Below are positions 1 through 10,148 of a stretch of DNA of 64,000 bases, piece by piece. How positions within the stretch are numbered: the stretch's first letter is position 1; each line of letters starts with the position of its first letter. A program made the translations under genes and the position numbers. The stretch lies in assembly GCA_947460875.1 (NCBI GenBank), contig CANHGR010000005.1, positions 62,001 to 126,000 on the forward strand. Reading direction: 5' to 3'. The notes beneath the pieces are model-generated. The model searched no databases, had not been told where the DNA came from, and worked only from the letters and a program-made list of their open reading frames with translations. The stretch is from Sphingobacteriaceae bacterium. GTDB lineage: Bacteria; Bacteroidota; Bacteroidia; Sphingobacteriales; Sphingobacteriaceae.

Positions 1-497
1 TATGTTGCCTCTTCCGCCGCAGTATCTCCTGCTCCAACTATCGCAACGTCTTGTCCTTTGAAAAAGAAACCATCACACACAGCGCAGGCTGAAACACCAA
101 AACCATTATATTTTTGCTCACTTTCTAAACCTAGCCAACGAGCAGTCGCGCCAGTTGCAATGATCACTGTATCAGCAGTTATAGTCTTATTTTCATCAAT
201 AATCACTTTATGTACCGGTCCTGAGAAATATACTGAAGTAACATAGCCAAACCTGATTTCTGTACCGAAACGTTCTGCTTGCTTTCTGAAATCTTCCATC
301 ATCTCCGGACCCATAATCCCCTGAGGATAGCCTGGAAAATTATCAACATCTGTGGTTTCAGTTAACTGTCCGCCAGGGACAATTCCGGTATACAAAACAG
401 GCTTGAGATCTGCTCTTGCTGCGTAGATAGCGGCTGTATATCCTGCCGGACCTGAGCCAATTATAAGACAATGTACATGTTCGATTTCTTGTGACAT
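1..497 (-). CDS. trxB: Thioredoxin reductase, C-terminal part cut off by window edge
   Basis: NADPH-dependent flavoenzyme that reduces thioredoxin in the cytoplasm. The ATG lies at 495-497 and the gene runs out of the window at base 1, so only about 165 N-terminal residues are present. The FAD-binding GSGPAGYTAAIYAAR motif starts near residue 13. The redox-active CAVCDG motif is encoded around positions 75-92, and the start of the NADPH-binding GAGDTAAEEA motif follows at the very edge. All of these are intact and in the order expected for the family. The gene lies 98 bases beyond the 3' end of guaB on the same strand. Thioredoxin itself (44984) and other redox genes are elsewhere. The assignment is firm; the missing C-terminal half cannot be judged. 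Confidence 0.95.
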   Translation of the reverse strand, partial: MSQEIEHVHCLIIGSGPAGYTAAIYAARADLKPVLYTGIVPGGQLTETTDVDNFPGYPQGIMGPEMMEDFRKQAERFGTEIRFGYVTSVYFSGPVHKVIIDENKTITADTVIIATGATARWLGLESEQKYNGFGVSACAVCDGFFFKGQDVAIVGAGDTAAEEAT

Positions 498-595
498 AAG
501 ATTTTAATGAGCGACAAATTTAGGTCTTTGATCTGAGATTAGTTTCCTGGCATTGTCAAAAAACACTCGATAAATTGACTATTTTTAGTGAGTTA

Positions 596-2113
<1,518 letters not shown>

Positions 2114-2175
2114 TTATTGTGAAGATGTGCAAATGCCGAAATGTCCTCACAGCGAGCTTATATGAGCATGTGAGG

Positions 2176-2592
2176 CTAATCTAATTTCCTTAATCGCAAT
2201 GTACCGCCTAACCTACAGAGATTACTCCACCAATTCCCTTCCAACACAAGGGAACTTCTCTCATCTTTAATTCTTAGAAACATTTCCTGAGTACAAAGAG
2301 GGATTGATATTTTAGAGCCAATTGACACAGATTCTTTAAGATAAACAGAATCGATGCTCAGCATTTCAAAATAGATTTTAGCTTCCGTTAGGTATTTGTT
2401 CCCATCATCCGCTAAAACCTCACTAGAGCTGCGCACGTCGTAGGTATTATCAGCGTTAAAGGAAAATGTAATTTTCATGGGATAGTTAGTACCCTCGTAC
2501 TTAAAAGTTCCTTCCCAGTTGCCTTCTAATATCTGCGAGGATGCATTGATAGAAAAGAAAACTAGAAAAAATAGAAAGCCTCTTTCTTTCAT
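2176..2592 (-). CDS. Small secreted beta-rich protein of unknown function
   Basis: I do not recognise a named family. The ATG at 2592 gives 138 residues; a GTG three codons upstream would also be in frame. The N-terminus (MKERG followed by a hydrophobic run and NASSQ) looks like a signal peptide, so the product is probably periplasmic or surface-exposed. The mature part begins with a LEGNWEGTFKY segment and ends with an LEGNWWSN segment, and has alternating hydrophobic strands. This is the pattern of small lipocalin-like or DUF-type beta-barrel proteins of Bacteroidota. It lies 91 bases downstream of the TonB-dependent receptor on the same strand and could be co-transcribed with it under the cobalamin riboswitch. 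That link is inference only. Confidence 0.6.
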   Translation of the reverse strand: MKERGFLFFLVFFSINASSQILEGNWEGTFKYEGTNYPMKITFSFNADNTYDVRSSSEVLADDGNKYLTEAKIYFEMLSIDSVYLKESVSIGSKISIPLCTQEMFLRIKDERSSLVLEGNWWSNLCRLGGTLRLRKLD

Positions 2593-2683
2593 CGTTATCA
2601 CTGATAACTAAATATAATCTAATTCTAGACAGATTTAAAATGTCGCCCCGTTCTAATACTCAATCAGCTAAATCAATTCGGAA

Positions 2684-4636
2684 CTATTTTATCTCATATC
2701 GTAATCCTGCATTAAAGTTTCTGCCTTTAGTATTGTATCCCTCCCATTCGGTGTACTGCTCATTAAGTATATTTTTTATATCTGCAAAAATGGTCAGATT
2801 GGTTCTCGGCTTTGCCTGTAAATAAATATCGAACATTGAAAATGCCTGTTGGTTAATATTTACTGTGCTAAAAATTGTGGAGTCGTAATAGGGGTCGAGC
2901 CGGTCTCCGGTATATTTATAAATGAGATTAAACGAAAGTGCTTCGTTGATTTGGTAACCTACATTTGCTCCAAATGTACTTTTCGGTCGTCTTAGGAGGT
3001 ACGTTATTTCATCTCCGTCAGAATTTTGCCCTTCACCCTTCACAAATGCATACCAGGTGCTAATATCTAACCTGTCTAAAGGGTTCGTCATCACTTCTAG
3101 TTCAAAGCCGGTATCATTTTGTTTATACCCATTTAAATACTGCGATGCAAACGTAACGGGATCTGAGTAGAAATAAATTAGTTCATTTATATCTCTTTTG
3201 AAGAAGGAAGTACTCAAGCTTAACTTAGATGGCAAAAGATCAAAATCAAAGCCGACTTCATAAGTCAACGACTTTTCCGGCTTAAGGCCGAGATTTCCAT
3301 ACTCGCTATAAAGCTGATATATACTCGGGATTTTGTATCCGGAAGCAACGCTTGCGAAAAATTTATACCTATTATTTAAAACATATGAAGGATTTATTGT
3401 GAACGTATTATTGCTGCCATATACGGAGTGATTAGTATATCGTCCGCCAAGATCTAGATTGAAATTATTGGCGTTGAAGAAAAGATCGGCGTAGGTACTA
3501 AAAACATTAGTTTTAGATAGCGGTAGATAAGCATTGAAAGGACCGTACAAAGCACTAATAGACTCGAAAAGTTGCTCAGATTTGATGCGGCGGTAATTTG
3601 CTCCCGCGATGAGATTAGTAGCAGTAGTTAGCTGCTGATTAATTATCCCTTCAAAATAGCTAATCTTACCTTCGTTTTTTTGTCTTGAAAAGTCGCCGGT
3701 TGACCCAGTTTGATCGACAAAACTATTAAAGACATTGTTTTGATTGAAAATCAGGTTCAGGTCGCCTTTCGGTAAAAGATATTTACCGTTTAATCCGCCA
3801 AAGAACGCGGTATTCTTAGCCTTGAAGTCGATATCATCTATAAATGCTCCTCCATCTAAATCAAAGTAATTTTGTCCGGCCTGCACATGCGCAGAAACCG
3901 AAAATTGATCACTAAACGTTTGTTTGATATCAGTTGTGAAAGCAAATTGTTTAAATCCATCATGTTCAAAATTCCCTGTGCCAGACTTATCTTTCGAGAT
4001 TGAGATTCCATCAGCAGACGTATTTGAAAAATTAAAAGCTATACCGGTTTCACCAAGTGTTCCATTTAAATCAATGGCCTGTCTAAAAGTATTATACGAT
4101 CCCGCGGTACCCTGTAGAGATGCGTTTAACTTGCCTGCGAGTGGTTTTTTGGTAATGATATTGATAACGCCTGCGACAGCATCAGAACCGTAAAGCGTAG
4201 AATTTACCCCTCTAAGTATCTCAATGCGCTCTATTTGATCGATAGCAAAAGACGTGATATCATATTCGCCGGTTATTCCCGATGCATTATTAACCGGAAT
4301 GCCGTCTATTAAAATCAACGTATTCCCTGCCGTCGCTCCACGGGCAAATAATGAAACATTCGAGCCCATATTATTACCGGTACCGGATAGACTTAGTCCG
4401 GCGATATTATTCAATAGTTCGGGCAATGTTCTACCTTGATTTTTTGCTAGTTGTTCAGAGCTGATAATCCTAACTACCCTTCCAACATCTGTTAATTTTC
4501 TCGCCGAGCGATTGGCAGTAACTACGACTTCATCTAATGATCGTACAGGTTCATCCTGTGCGATGGCTACTGTTGAGAACAGTGCGAACTGTACAAACCC
4601 CAGGCTTGCAGCAACTGATAAATAGTTTTTTTTCAT
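2684..4636 (-). CDS. btuB: TonB-dependent receptor, probable cobalamin receptor BtuB
   Basis: Outer-membrane beta-barrel that imports a scarce ligand using TonB energy. The 650 residues fit the vitamin-type receptors, which lack the long SusC-type N-terminal domain. A signal peptide ends near AIAQDE. A TonB-box-like stretch (SLDEVVVTA) follows, then the plug domain at roughly residues 45-160 with the motifs LILIDGIPVN and IERIEILRG, and a barrel to the C-terminus. The C-terminal residue is Lys rather than the usual Phe or Tyr, which is unusual but seen in this phylum. The substrate call rests mainly on the cobalamin riboswitch immediately upstream on the same strand (4745-4917), as expected for BtuB. 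No BtuF, BtuC or BtuD gene is in the window. Confidence 0.88.
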   Translation of the reverse strand: MKKNYLSVAASLGFVQFALFSTVAIAQDEPVRSLDEVVVTANRSARKLTDVGRVVRIISSEQLAKNQGRTLPELLNNIAGLSLSGTGNNMGSNVSLFARGATAGNTLILIDGIPVNNASGITGEYDITSFAIDQIERIEILRGVNSTLYGSDAVAGVINIITKKPLAGKLNASLQGTAGSYNTFRQAIDLNGTLGETGIAFNFSNTSADGISISKDKSGTGNFEHDGFKQFAFTTDIKQTFSDQFSVSAHVQAGQNYFDLDGGAFIDDIDFKAKNTAFFGGLNGKYLLPKGDLNLIFNQNNVFNSFVDQTGSTGDFSRQKNEGKISYFEGIINQQLTTATNLIAGANYRRIKSEQLFESISALYGPFNAYLPLSKTNVFSTYADLFFNANNFNLDLGGRYTNHSVYGSNNTFTINPSYVLNNRYKFFASVASGYKIPSIYQLYSEYGNLGLKPEKSLTYEVGFDFDLLPSKLSLSTSFFKRDINELIYFYSDPVTFASQYLNGYKQNDTGFELEVMTNPLDRLDISTWYAFVKGEGQNSDGDEITYLLRRPKSTFGANVGYQINEALSFNLIYKYTGDRLDPYYDSTIFSTVNINQQAFSMFDIYLQAKPRTNLTIFADIKNILNEQYTEWEGYNTKGRNFNAGLRYEIK

Positions 4637-4744
4637 TTTGTTGTGAGATATCCCACAGCAAACAAGAAGAATGAGGAGGAAATACGAATAAACAGTATTT
4701 TCATCCTAGCTTCAATCCCCGAAAGCTATGAATTAATAAAATGC

Positions 4745-4917
4745 TTATAGGCAGGTCTTCTGACTTACTCCCGGCTTATCCGACCTTCCCATCCCGATTT
4801 TAATTCGAAAAAGTGGCTCAAGAATGGATAACCGTTATGGAGAACACAGCAGCGGGTCTGTCCCGGATTCGCACCAGGTTCCCTTTTAATCCCGTAATAA
4901 CGGGCACCAAAAGCGTT
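4745..4917 (-). promoter_or_regulatory. Cobalamin (adenosylcobalamin) riboswitch
   Basis: Read on the minus strand, the leader contains the conserved blocks of the cobalamin riboswitch in the right order. First comes GGTGC...GGGAA, then GGTGCGAATCCGGGAC, then the B12 box and its surroundings (GACCCGCTGCTGTG at about 4848-4861). The GCCACT element is at about 4812-4817, then GGGAAGGTCGG, then AAGCCGGGAG, and the closing AGAAGACCTGCC at about 4751-4762. The 5' GGTGCCCG and 3' blocks enclose the aptamer. It ends about 110 bases before the start of the TonB-dependent receptor. Known members switch off downstream expression when cobalamin is bound, so the receptor should be repressed under B12 sufficiency. 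Confidence 0.94.
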
Positions 4918-5011
4918 CGAATGTAGAAAATTTATTTACCACTAGAAATTATTGTGGATAAAATAGTACGATGTGATGAAATCCTTTCATTAGATTTTAA
5001 ATAAGTATTAA

Positions 5012-5041
5012 TTGACATCTCATATATATTTTCTATAATTG
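5012..5041 (+). promoter_or_regulatory. Promoter of thymidine kinase gene
   Basis: TTGACA at 5012-5017 is separated by 16 bases from TATAAT at 5034-5039. The same bases fit the Bacteroidota pattern of a TTG element followed by TAnnTTTG (here TATAATTG, 5034-5041) with 19 bases between. A start site near 5047 would leave a leader of under 20 bases before the ATG at 5064. This is the clearest promoter-like sequence I saw in the window. Confidence 0.6.
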
Positions 5042-5063
5042 GCGGCTATCGAAGTTGTTAAAA

Positions 5064-5633
5064 ATGTTTATAGAACCAAATTTTAAAGGAGAAAGACGTG
5101 GCTGGATCGAAATAATCTGCGGTAGTATGTTTAGCGGCAAAACTGAAGAGCTGATCAGGCGCCTAAAGAGAGTTAAAATAGCACACTTAAAAGTTGAAAT
5201 TTTCAAGCCTGCCATTGACACCCGTTATGACGAGGTAGATATTGTTAGCCACGATACCAATAAGATCAATAGCACACCTGTCGATAGCTCGCAAAATATC
5301 CTTTTACTTGCAAATGATATTGATGTCGTAGGAATAGACGAAGCCCAGTTTTTTGATGATGAAATAGCCAATGTCTGTGAAAATCTTGCACTGAGGGGGA
5401 TGCGTGTAATCGTAGCCGGCTTGGATATGGACTATCTAGGCAGACCTTTCGGCCAAATGCCTAACCTACTTGCAAAAGCGGACTATATCACCAAGCTTCA
5501 TGCTATTTGTGTGAAATGCGGGAACATCGCCAATGTGAGCTATCGCAAATCTGCGCAGCACGCACAAGTGATATTGGGTGAAATGGATGTCTACGAGCCG
5601 CGCTGCAGACATTGTGCTCAATTAGCAGATTAA
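5064..5633 (+). CDS. tdk: Thymidine kinase
   Basis: Phosphorylates thymidine to dTMP with ATP in the nucleotide salvage pathway. I start at the ATG at 5064 rather than the in-frame TTG at 5055, because family members begin close to the RRGWIE segment. The protein has 189 residues. The Walker A motif GSMFSGKT is at residues 20-27. The DEAQFF motif, with the conserved acid after the Walker B strand, follows near the middle. A C-terminal zinc ribbon is suggested by the CVKCG and CRHC pairs. This is the type II (TK1-like) architecture. A TTGACA/TATAAT promoter precedes it and a bidirectional terminator follows. Confidence 0.96.
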   Translation: MFIEPNFKGERRGWIEIICGSMFSGKTEELIRRLKRVKIAHLKVEIFKPAIDTRYDEVDIVSHDTNKINSTPVDSSQNILLLANDIDVVGIDEAQFFDDEIANVCENLALRGMRVIVAGLDMDYLGRPFGQMPNLLAKADYITKLHAICVKCGNIANVSYRKSAQHAQVILGEMDVYEPRCRHCAQLAD

Positions 5634-5640
5634 AAGGCAT

Positions 5641-5675
5641 AAAAAAAGGATCGATGTGTGTACCGATCCTTTTTC
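5641..5675. terminator. Bidirectional intrinsic terminator
   Basis: A stem of AGGATCG (5647-5653) and CGATCCT (5664-5670) is flanked by an A-run on the left and a T-run on the right. It can therefore terminate both the thymidine kinase gene on the plus strand and the NIPSNAP gene on the minus strand, which converge here. Confidence 0.88.
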
Positions 5676-5692
5676 ATTTGTTCTTTAATGTA

Positions 5693-6484
5693 TTAGAAAT
5701 CAGAATACTCTACAGGATATAAGTAAGTTCTTTCGTTTTTCGAAACAGTACCTCCACCATACTCCGGTAACCTTCTTAAAACAGCCCAATTGGGATCGTT
5801 ATTAAAAAGCGCCCAATGTGCTTCCTGATCAGCAGCATTGTTAAAAGTAGTCATATACATTAGGTTCGGCATCTTACTACCTGAAATAACTTCTGCATAA
5901 AAAACAGCGTTAAAGTTATGTTTAGTAAAAATATCCAACTCACTACCATTTTCTTTATTTCCCACGGTAAACTGCTTTATCTTAGTTGCCGCAAGCGTTT
6001 CGGATGGACTTTCATAACTTCTTAGTTCGTATACCCTTTGAGCCTTTGGTCCGTTCAGTTTCGGAACTGCCGGTTTTGGCATTGCAGAAAACGCACGTAG
6101 TAAAATTGATTCAATTCTCCCGTATGAACGATTTGTGCTCAATGCTTCTAGATACTCTTTTCCGGCAACTTTATATTGATTATCTGCAGCTAGAACTGAA
6201 TTGACATTGTCAAATTGCGTTAAAGAATTGTAGGGAACAAATACATAAAGCTTGTTGTCCAAGGTGTCTGGCGTGATTAGTTTAAACACGCCAACATTGG
6301 CTATACCGGCCTTTTTCAGAGCAGGGATATAGGCTGATTTTAAATAGTTCTCAACAACCGGCTCTTGAGCTTTTGATAAATGGTAAATTTTAAACTGATA
6401 ATAAGTGGTTTGAGCATTTACAGACGTTGAAAAACTCATACAAACTGCAAGGGCACTTAGCAAAAGAAAGGAACGAATTTTCAT
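5693..6484 (-). CDS. Secreted NIPSNAP family protein
   Basis: I chose the ATG at 6484, giving 263 residues beginning MKIRSFLL. This yields a clean signal peptide ending at VNAQ, whereas the longer reading frame to 6556 adds an unlikely hydrophobic prefix. The mature protein starts YYQFKIYHLSKAQEP, and a second segment begins RVYELRSYESPS. Each matches the ferredoxin-like NIPSNAP fold (a dimeric alpha/beta barrel), so two NIPSNAP domains are present in tandem. Bacteroidota export many such proteins; their biochemical role is not settled. It faces tdk tail to tail and shares its terminator. It starts about 130 bases from murI on the opposite strand. Confidence 0.85.
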   Translation of the reverse strand: MKIRSFLLLSALAVCMSFSTSVNAQTTYYQFKIYHLSKAQEPVVENYLKSAYIPALKKAGIANVGVFKLITPDTLDNKLYVFVPYNSLTQFDNVNSVLAADNQYKVAGKEYLEALSTNRSYGRIESILLRAFSAMPKPAVPKLNGPKAQRVYELRSYESPSETLAATKIKQFTVGNKENGSELDIFTKHNFNAVFYAEVISGSKMPNLMYMTTFNNAADQEAHWALFNNDPNWAVLRRLPEYGGGTVSKNERTYLYPVEYSDF

Positions 6485-6615
6485 GTTAATTTTCATTTTT
6501 ATAAATAGTTTAGTGTTCAAATTTAATAAGAAAAGCAGAATGATTTCTATTATCACAAAAATTTACAGCCGGAATATTGCTCCGCCTATCATAGATTTCT
6601 GTTTATATTAGTGGC

Positions 6616-7449
6616 ATGATTCAAAAAGCCGGACCGATAGGGATTTTCGATTCAGGATACGGGGGCTTAACCGTCTTCAAGGAGATCATCAAAGAACTTC
6701 CACAATACGATTATATTTACTTAGGTGATAATGCTCGTGTTCCCTATGGAAGCAGATCGTTTGAAACCGTTTATCGCTACACGTTAGAATGCGTGAATGA
6801 ACTTTTCGAAAAGGGCTGTCGCCTCGTACTTATCGCGTGTAATACCGCATCCGCGAAAGCGCTGAGAAACATTCAACAACTTGATTTGCCGAAATTAGCA
6901 GAAATGCACCGAGTTTTGGGTGTCATCAGGCCTACAACAGAAATAGTGCGCACATTAACTAAAACCGGGCATATCGGAATATTTGCAACAACGGGCACAG
7001 TAGAATCTGATTCTTATCCCGTAGAAATCCATAAATTTTTTCCTGAGATTAAAGTCTATCAACAGGCATGCCCAATGTGGGTATCGATAGTTGAAAATCA
7101 TGAGCATGAATCACCGGGTGCTGATTATTACGTAGAAAAGTATATTAATTCTCTGCTAAAAAAATCATCAGACATTGATACGGTTGTTCTTGCTTGTACG
7201 CATTATCCCCTTCTAATTAATAAAATAAAGCAGTTTCTCCCTGCCGGGATATCTATCATATCGCAAGGCGACATCGTAGCAAAAAGCTTTGCCGATTACC
7301 TAAATAGACATCCCGAAATAGACATGTTATGTACCAAAAACTCAAAATGCAGTTTTTATACCACAGAATCTGCAAAAAGTTTTAATGAACAAGCCGGAAT
7401 TTTCTTCGGTCGCGCAGTCAATTCTACTCATTTAGATCTCGGCAAATAG
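6616..7449 (+). CDS. murI: Glutamate racemase
   Basis: Converts L-glutamate to D-glutamate for peptidoglycan precursors in the cytoplasm. The 277 residues match the family. The N-terminal IGIFDSGYGGLTV motif supplies the Asp-Ser pair near residues 12-13. The first catalytic cysteine is C75 in ACNTASA, and the second lies in ACTHYPLL in the C-terminal half. Both are present, so the enzyme should be active. The start ATG at 6616 gives the standard short N-terminus. It is a single-gene unit facing away from the NIPSNAP gene. Confidence 0.97.
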   Translation: MIQKAGPIGIFDSGYGGLTVFKEIIKELPQYDYIYLGDNARVPYGSRSFETVYRYTLECVNELFEKGCRLVLIACNTASAKALRNIQQLDLPKLAEMHRVLGVIRPTTEIVRTLTKTGHIGIFATTGTVESDSYPVEIHKFFPEIKVYQQACPMWVSIVENHEHESPGADYYVEKYINSLLKKSSDIDTVVLACTHYPLLINKIKQFLPAGISIISQGDIVAKSFADYLNRHPEIDMLCTKNSKCSFYTTESAKSFNEQAGIFFGRAVNSTHLDLGK

Positions 7450-7535
7450 CCGTTGATTAGTGTAATATTTAAGAAGGCTCGGTTTGCTTTTTACATTTAT
7501 TGCTTATTTTTAATAGTAAGACTAATTTAAAACCC

Positions 7536-8282
7536 ATGAAAACACTCTTCCAATTTTCATCTTTTCTTGCAATAGGGATACTCGGAGTATTGGTACTTAC
7601 ATCTCTAAAATATGCCCCTGTAGAGTCTAAAGACCTAATTGGCGCTTGGGAGTACGGCACTTCGACTAATAAAACCGTTATGATCAAAACAGATAAAGTT
7701 TTCTCTGTAGCGACGTACGACTTTACAGGCAAAAAATTTATTAGTAGTTACGGAGGTACATGGAAAGTTGATGGCAATAATATCGTCACAAAAATTGAGT
7801 GGAACTCTTTAAACAAAGAACAGGTTAGCAAAGAACTCAGTTATGAAGCTCAACTTCTCGGAGGAAAACTCTTAAACAAAACAAAAAATGAGACCTGGTC
7901 ACGCGTTGACGACGGAAAACCGGGTGTGTTAATGGGCGCCTGGATAATCACCGGAAACTTCGCCGATGATAAGGCATCAAAAAGAGCGGCACCATTTTAT
8001 CCTAGAAGAACTATGAAAATTCTTTCAGGCACTCGTTTTCATTGGATTGCCTACAATATTGAAACAAAAGAGTTTACAAATGCGGGAGGCGGAAGCTATA
8101 CCACCGAAAACGGAAAATATACCGAGAATATAGAATTCTTCACGAAAACAGCGGAGAGTGTAGGGAAGAGTCTTTCATTTCAATATTCTTTTGTGAATGG
8201 AGATTGGCGCCATAAAGGTGAAAAATCTACCGGCGGCCCGATAGACGAGTGCTGGTCTAGGCGTGAGATACTTGAGAAATAA
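7536..8282 (+). CDS. Membrane-anchored or secreted protein with two lipocalin-like repeats
   Basis: The ATG at 7536 gives 248 residues; an upstream in-frame TTG is less likely because it lies before the hydrophobic N-terminus. Residues 5-25 form a signal or anchor segment. Two internal copies of a beta-rich domain can be seen. The first begins LIGAWEYGTS and closes with ETWSRVDDG. The second begins LMGAWIITGNF and closes with DECWSRRE. This repeated GAW...W pattern resembles the DUF4488 or lipocalin-like proteins that Bacteroidota annotate as membrane or secreted proteins. The function is unknown. It converges with aroQ, with only 6 bases between stop codons and no obvious terminator. Confidence 0.7.
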   Translation: MKTLFQFSSFLAIGILGVLVLTSLKYAPVESKDLIGAWEYGTSTNKTVMIKTDKVFSVATYDFTGKKFISSYGGTWKVDGNNIVTKIEWNSLNKEQVSKELSYEAQLLGGKLLNKTKNETWSRVDDGKPGVLMGAWIITGNFADDKASKRAAPFYPRRTMKILSGTRFHWIAYNIETKEFTNAGGGSYTTENGKYTENIEFFTKTAESVGKSLSFQYSFVNGDWRHKGEKSTGGPIDECWSRREILEK

Positions 8283-8288
8283 ATCCTT

Positions 8289-8711
8289 CTAACAACTAGT
8301 CAGGAAACTTTCGATGGCTAAGCGGTAACCGTCTAAACCAAACCCGGTAAGTACACCTTTGCAATTTTTCCCTGTAAGAGAAACATGCCTATATTCTTCA
8401 CGGGCATAGATATTGGAGATGTGCACTTCAATTACCGGCACTTTTATGGCAGCTATTGCATCTGCAATTGCAACAGAAGTGTGGGTATATCCTCCACCAT
8501 TTAAGATAATACCGTCAAAGCTAAAGCCAACCTCGTGTAATTTATTGATGATCTCTCCTTCGACATTAGATTGATAATAATCCAGTTCTGTGTTGGTATA
8601 TTTTATCTTCAATTCAGCATAAAAGAACTCAAAACTGCTATCGCCATAAATTGATTTTTCACGGACTCCAAGTAAATTCAAGTTAGGGCCATTTATTATC
8701 TGTATTTTCAT
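8289..8711 (-). CDS. aroQ: 3-dehydroquinate dehydratase, type II
   Basis: Dehydrates 3-dehydroquinate to 3-dehydroshikimate in the shikimate pathway. I use the ATG at 8711 (140 residues); the preceding TTG is unnecessary. The type II signature is present: IINGPNLNLLG at the N-terminus, the active-site loop with REKSIYG, NGGGYTHTSVA around residues 72-82, and PVIEVHISN with EYRHVS further on, supplying the catalytic histidine and arginine. The loop Tyr of the YG motif is also retained. It is divergent from xerD, with about 70 bases between the two starts. Confidence 0.95.
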   Translation of the reverse strand: MKIQIINGPNLNLLGVREKSIYGDSSFEFFYAELKIKYTNTELDYYQSNVEGEIINKLHEVGFSFDGIILNGGGYTHTSVAIADAIAAIKVPVIEVHISNIYAREEYRHVSLTGKNCKGVLTGFGLDGYRLAIESFLTSC

Positions 8712-8780
8712 CAAAAATTATTTAAGTATCTCCAGAAGATTCAACATTCCAAACTTAAACTTTTAAATTGTAAAATTAAA

Positions 8781-9677
8781 TTGGATTGGCACTCATGTAT
8801 TAAAGGATTTAAGTCCTATCTGCGTTTAGAACGCTCACTTTCTCCAAATACGGTAGAAGCATATATACACGATGTAACTAAGTTACAGGAATTCTCAGAA
8901 GCCGACATTAAGAAATCACCAGACAAGATCACAACAGAAGACCTAAAAAACTTTATTTATTGGATCAATGAACTTGGCATGCTGGCACCTACACAAGCGC
9001 GTGTACTTTCAGGGATCAAGGCCTTTTTCAAATACCTGTTGCTAGAAGATGTAATTAAAAATGATCCTTCGGCCTTGCTTGATAGCCCGAAAATGCGTCG
9101 AAAATTGCCCGACACGATCAATATTCATGAAATAAACGAACTCATTGCTGCAATTGACCTCTCTAAACCGGAGGGCATGCGAAACAAAGCAATGTTAGAG
9201 GTTCTTTATGGATGCGGCTTGCGTGTTTCTGAACTTACCGGACTCCTTATTTCGAATTTGTTTCTAGAAATAGAATTCATAAAAATTATAGGGAAAGGAA
9301 ACAAAGAGCGATTGGTTCCCATTGGTTCTGAAGCTATAAAATACTTAAAAATGTATTTGCATGAAACACGGGTGCACATACCTGTGAAAACAGGAAAAGA
9401 GGATTTTTTATTTTTAAATCGAAGAGGCAGTCCCTTGTCGAGAGTAATGGTTTTCATGTTGATAAAAGACCTGGCCCTAAAAACAGGTTTGACGAAAACT
9501 ATTAGTCCGCATACTTTCAGGCATTCATTTGCGACACATTTGATCGAAGGAGGCGCGGATCTTCGCGCAGTACAGGAAATGCTTGGTCACGAAAGTATTA
9601 CTACAACCGAAATATATACACATCTCGATCGGGATTATTTGAAACAGGTGATTACCCAATACCATCCAAGAAGCTAG
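8781..9677 (+). CDS. xerD: Site-specific tyrosine recombinase XerD
   Basis: Resolves chromosome dimers with XerC at the dif site during division. The SAM-like N-terminal domain begins WHSCIKGFKSYL and the catalytic domain starts near residue 110. All six catalytic positions are visible: Arg in GCGLRVSEL, Lys in GKGNKERLVP, HxxR in SPHTFRHSF, His in LGHES, and the nucleophile Tyr in EIYTHL. At 298 residues the length is that of chromosomal Xer proteins, not of a phage integrase. The start appears to be TTG at 8781, because no in-frame ATG lies nearby and this start aligns with the usual N-terminus. No att-like repeats flank it, so I read it as a housekeeping gene. Confidence 0.94.
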   Translation: MDWHSCIKGFKSYLRLERSLSPNTVEAYIHDVTKLQEFSEADIKKSPDKITTEDLKNFIYWINELGMLAPTQARVLSGIKAFFKYLLLEDVIKNDPSALLDSPKMRRKLPDTINIHEINELIAAIDLSKPEGMRNKAMLEVLYGCGLRVSELTGLLISNLFLEIEFIKIIGKGNKERLVPIGSEAIKYLKMYLHETRVHIPVKTGKEDFLFLNRRGSPLSRVMVFMLIKDLALKTGLTKTISPHTFRHSFATHLIEGGADLRAVQEMLGHESITTTEIYTHLDRDYLKQVITQYHPRS

Positions 9678-9854
9678 CTTTTTTTGGCCCAGCGCTCTAT
9701 AAAAGCAAACCTACTTAGTATTTTCTGGTTTAATTTATCGATCATCCTACCGTCGAATTATTCGCTTATGCGCTCGCAATTAGTTTAATTTTTATTCACG
9801 CATTTGCGGATATTATCTTTATCTTGCGTGACATCAGTAATTTATAACAATACA

Positions 9855-10049
9855 ATGCAAGAAGGTAAAGTAAAATTTTTCAACGAAACAAAAGGCTTTG
9901 GGTTTATCGTTCCAGCGGATGGTAGCGAAGATATTTTTGTACACTCTTCCGGTCTGACTGACAGGATCCGTGAAAATGACAATGTAACTTATGATGTTGA
10001 GCGTGGCAAGAAAGGGCTAAACGCTGTTAACGTAAAAGTTGTCTTTTAA
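9855..10049 (+). CDS. Cold-shock domain protein
   Basis: Single-strand nucleic-acid-binding protein of 64 residues, acting as an RNA chaperone. The ATG at 9855 is chosen over an upstream in-frame start because the protein then begins MQEGKVKFFNETKGFGF, as in other CspA-type proteins. The RNP1-like KGFGFI and RNP2-like DIFVHSS motifs are complete. The gene stands alone, about 180 bases after xerD, and ends in a strong hairpin with T-run. The long untranslated region upstream is in keeping with cold-shock genes, but I cannot show a thermosensor structure. Confidence 0.93.
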   Translation: MQEGKVKFFNETKGFGFIVPADGSEDIFVHSSGLTDRIRENDNVTYDVERGKKGLNAVNVKVVF

Positions 10050-10072
10050 GGTTCAAGATATACATTGATCTT

Positions 10073-10110
10073 AAAAAAAATAGTCCCGTAATCTGCGGGA
10101 CTATTTTTTT
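10073..10110. terminator. Bidirectional intrinsic terminator
   Basis: The arms AATAGTCCCG (10079-10088) and CGGGACTATT (10096-10105) form a 10-base-pair stem with an A-run before it and a T-run after it. It lies between the cold-shock gene and the end of the efflux operon, which converge here, so it can serve both strands. Confidence 0.92.
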
Positions 10111-10148
10111 TATAAAATTTTTTAAATCAGCGCTAAGCACTGAGAAAA

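Noticed and set aside
3924-4193. Open frame on the plus strand inside btuB
   Set aside because: It lies antisense to a well-supported receptor, shows no family pattern and has receptor codon structure on the other strand.
9206-9457. Open frame antisense to xerD
   Set aside because: It runs antisense to conserved catalytic motifs and has no homology pattern of its own.
8781-9677. Phage integrase marking a prophage or genomic island
   Set aside because: The length, sequence pattern and lack of flanking repeats or phage genes fit chromosomal XerD.
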